DNA of 5,903 nucleotides from Bacillota bacterium (GTDB lineage Bacteria; Bacillota; Clostridia; Acetivibrionales; JAKOSZ01). The notes beneath the pieces are model-generated. The model ran no database searches, was not told the DNA's origin, and saw only the letters and a list, made by a program, of their open reading frames with translations. Shown here one piece after another: positions 5,821 to 5,903 of this stretch. The stretch spans positions 1 to 5,903 of the forward strand of contig JAKOSZ010000129.1 in the NCBI GenBank assembly GCA_029776555.1, in the 5' to 3' direction. The translations under genes were made by a program, and so were the position numbers. Numbering within the stretch: position 1 is the stretch's first letter; each line of letters begins with the position of its first letter.

Positions 5821-5849
5821 ATTCTAACATCTCCCGCTTAATCTGTCAA
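5821..5849 (-). promoter_or_regulatory. Sigma-A-type promoter of the eam operon
   Basis: On the minus strand a perfect -35 TTGACA (5849-5844) is followed after exactly 17 bp by TAGAAT (5826-5821), one base off the -10 consensus. Transcription would start near 5814, giving a leader of about 575 nt with the riboswitch in its middle. It is the only strong promoter-like pair I see upstream of eam in the window. Positions 5850-5903 beyond it show no gene. Confidence 0.8.
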
Positions 5850-5903
5850 ACGCATTAGGCAAATTTTTCCTGAAAAGGCATCCCGCTTTCAGCCGCGGAT
5901 TGC

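Noticed and set aside
1..5903. Mobile elements, CRISPR arrays, tRNA or rRNA genes
   Set aside because: No transposase, integrase, regularly spaced repeats, terminal inverted repeats or cloverleaf-like sequence was found on either strand.

Overview
The window looks like chromosomal DNA of an anaerobic, spore-forming Firmicute, most likely a Clostridia or Peptococcaceae-type organism of middling GC content. Three things point there: the C-terminal part of the sporulation protease YabG, strong AAGGAGG-type Shine-Dalgarno sites, and a c-di-AMP (ydaO/yuaA-type) riboswitch. A probable Re-type citrate synthase and a glutamate 2,3-aminomutase, both typical of strict anaerobes, agree with this. The species cannot be named from the sequence alone.

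Layout. Positions 1-480 (+) hold the 3' part of yabG, which starts before the window. A bidirectional hairpin terminator at 483-535 separates it from the convergent argS (559-2259, -). A 260-bp AT-rich gap (2266-2528) holds hairpins and presumably the argS promoter. Next come two minus-strand genes 56 bp apart that look like an operon: eam (3971-5236, glutamate 2,3-aminomutase) upstream and a DRE-TIM metallolyase (2529-3914, probable Re-citrate synthase) downstream. Positions 5237-5903 contain no credible protein gene. They hold the regulatory leader of this operon, read on the minus strand: a near-consensus sigma-A promoter (5821-5849), a structured segment of about 180 nt, a c-di-AMP aptamer (about 5491-5635), an antiterminator/terminator pair (5427-5503), a further stretch of about 180 nt, and the eam ribosome-binding site.

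How the parts work together. c-di-AMP is the second messenger that Firmicutes use to restrain potassium uptake and compatible-solute accumulation, and ydaO-type riboswitches are OFF switches that terminate transcription when it binds. Here the switch controls an enzyme predicted to convert L-glutamate to beta-glutamate, a known compatible solute. The second gene plausibly makes citrate, the entry to 2-oxoglutarate and glutamate. The window therefore reads as a c-di-AMP-controlled osmolyte-synthesis operon, with precursor supply and solute formation under one switch. The aptamer, its terminator and the Lys/Asn substrate-pocket signature of eam are read directly from the sequence. The osmolyte role and the Re-citrate synthase identity are inference.
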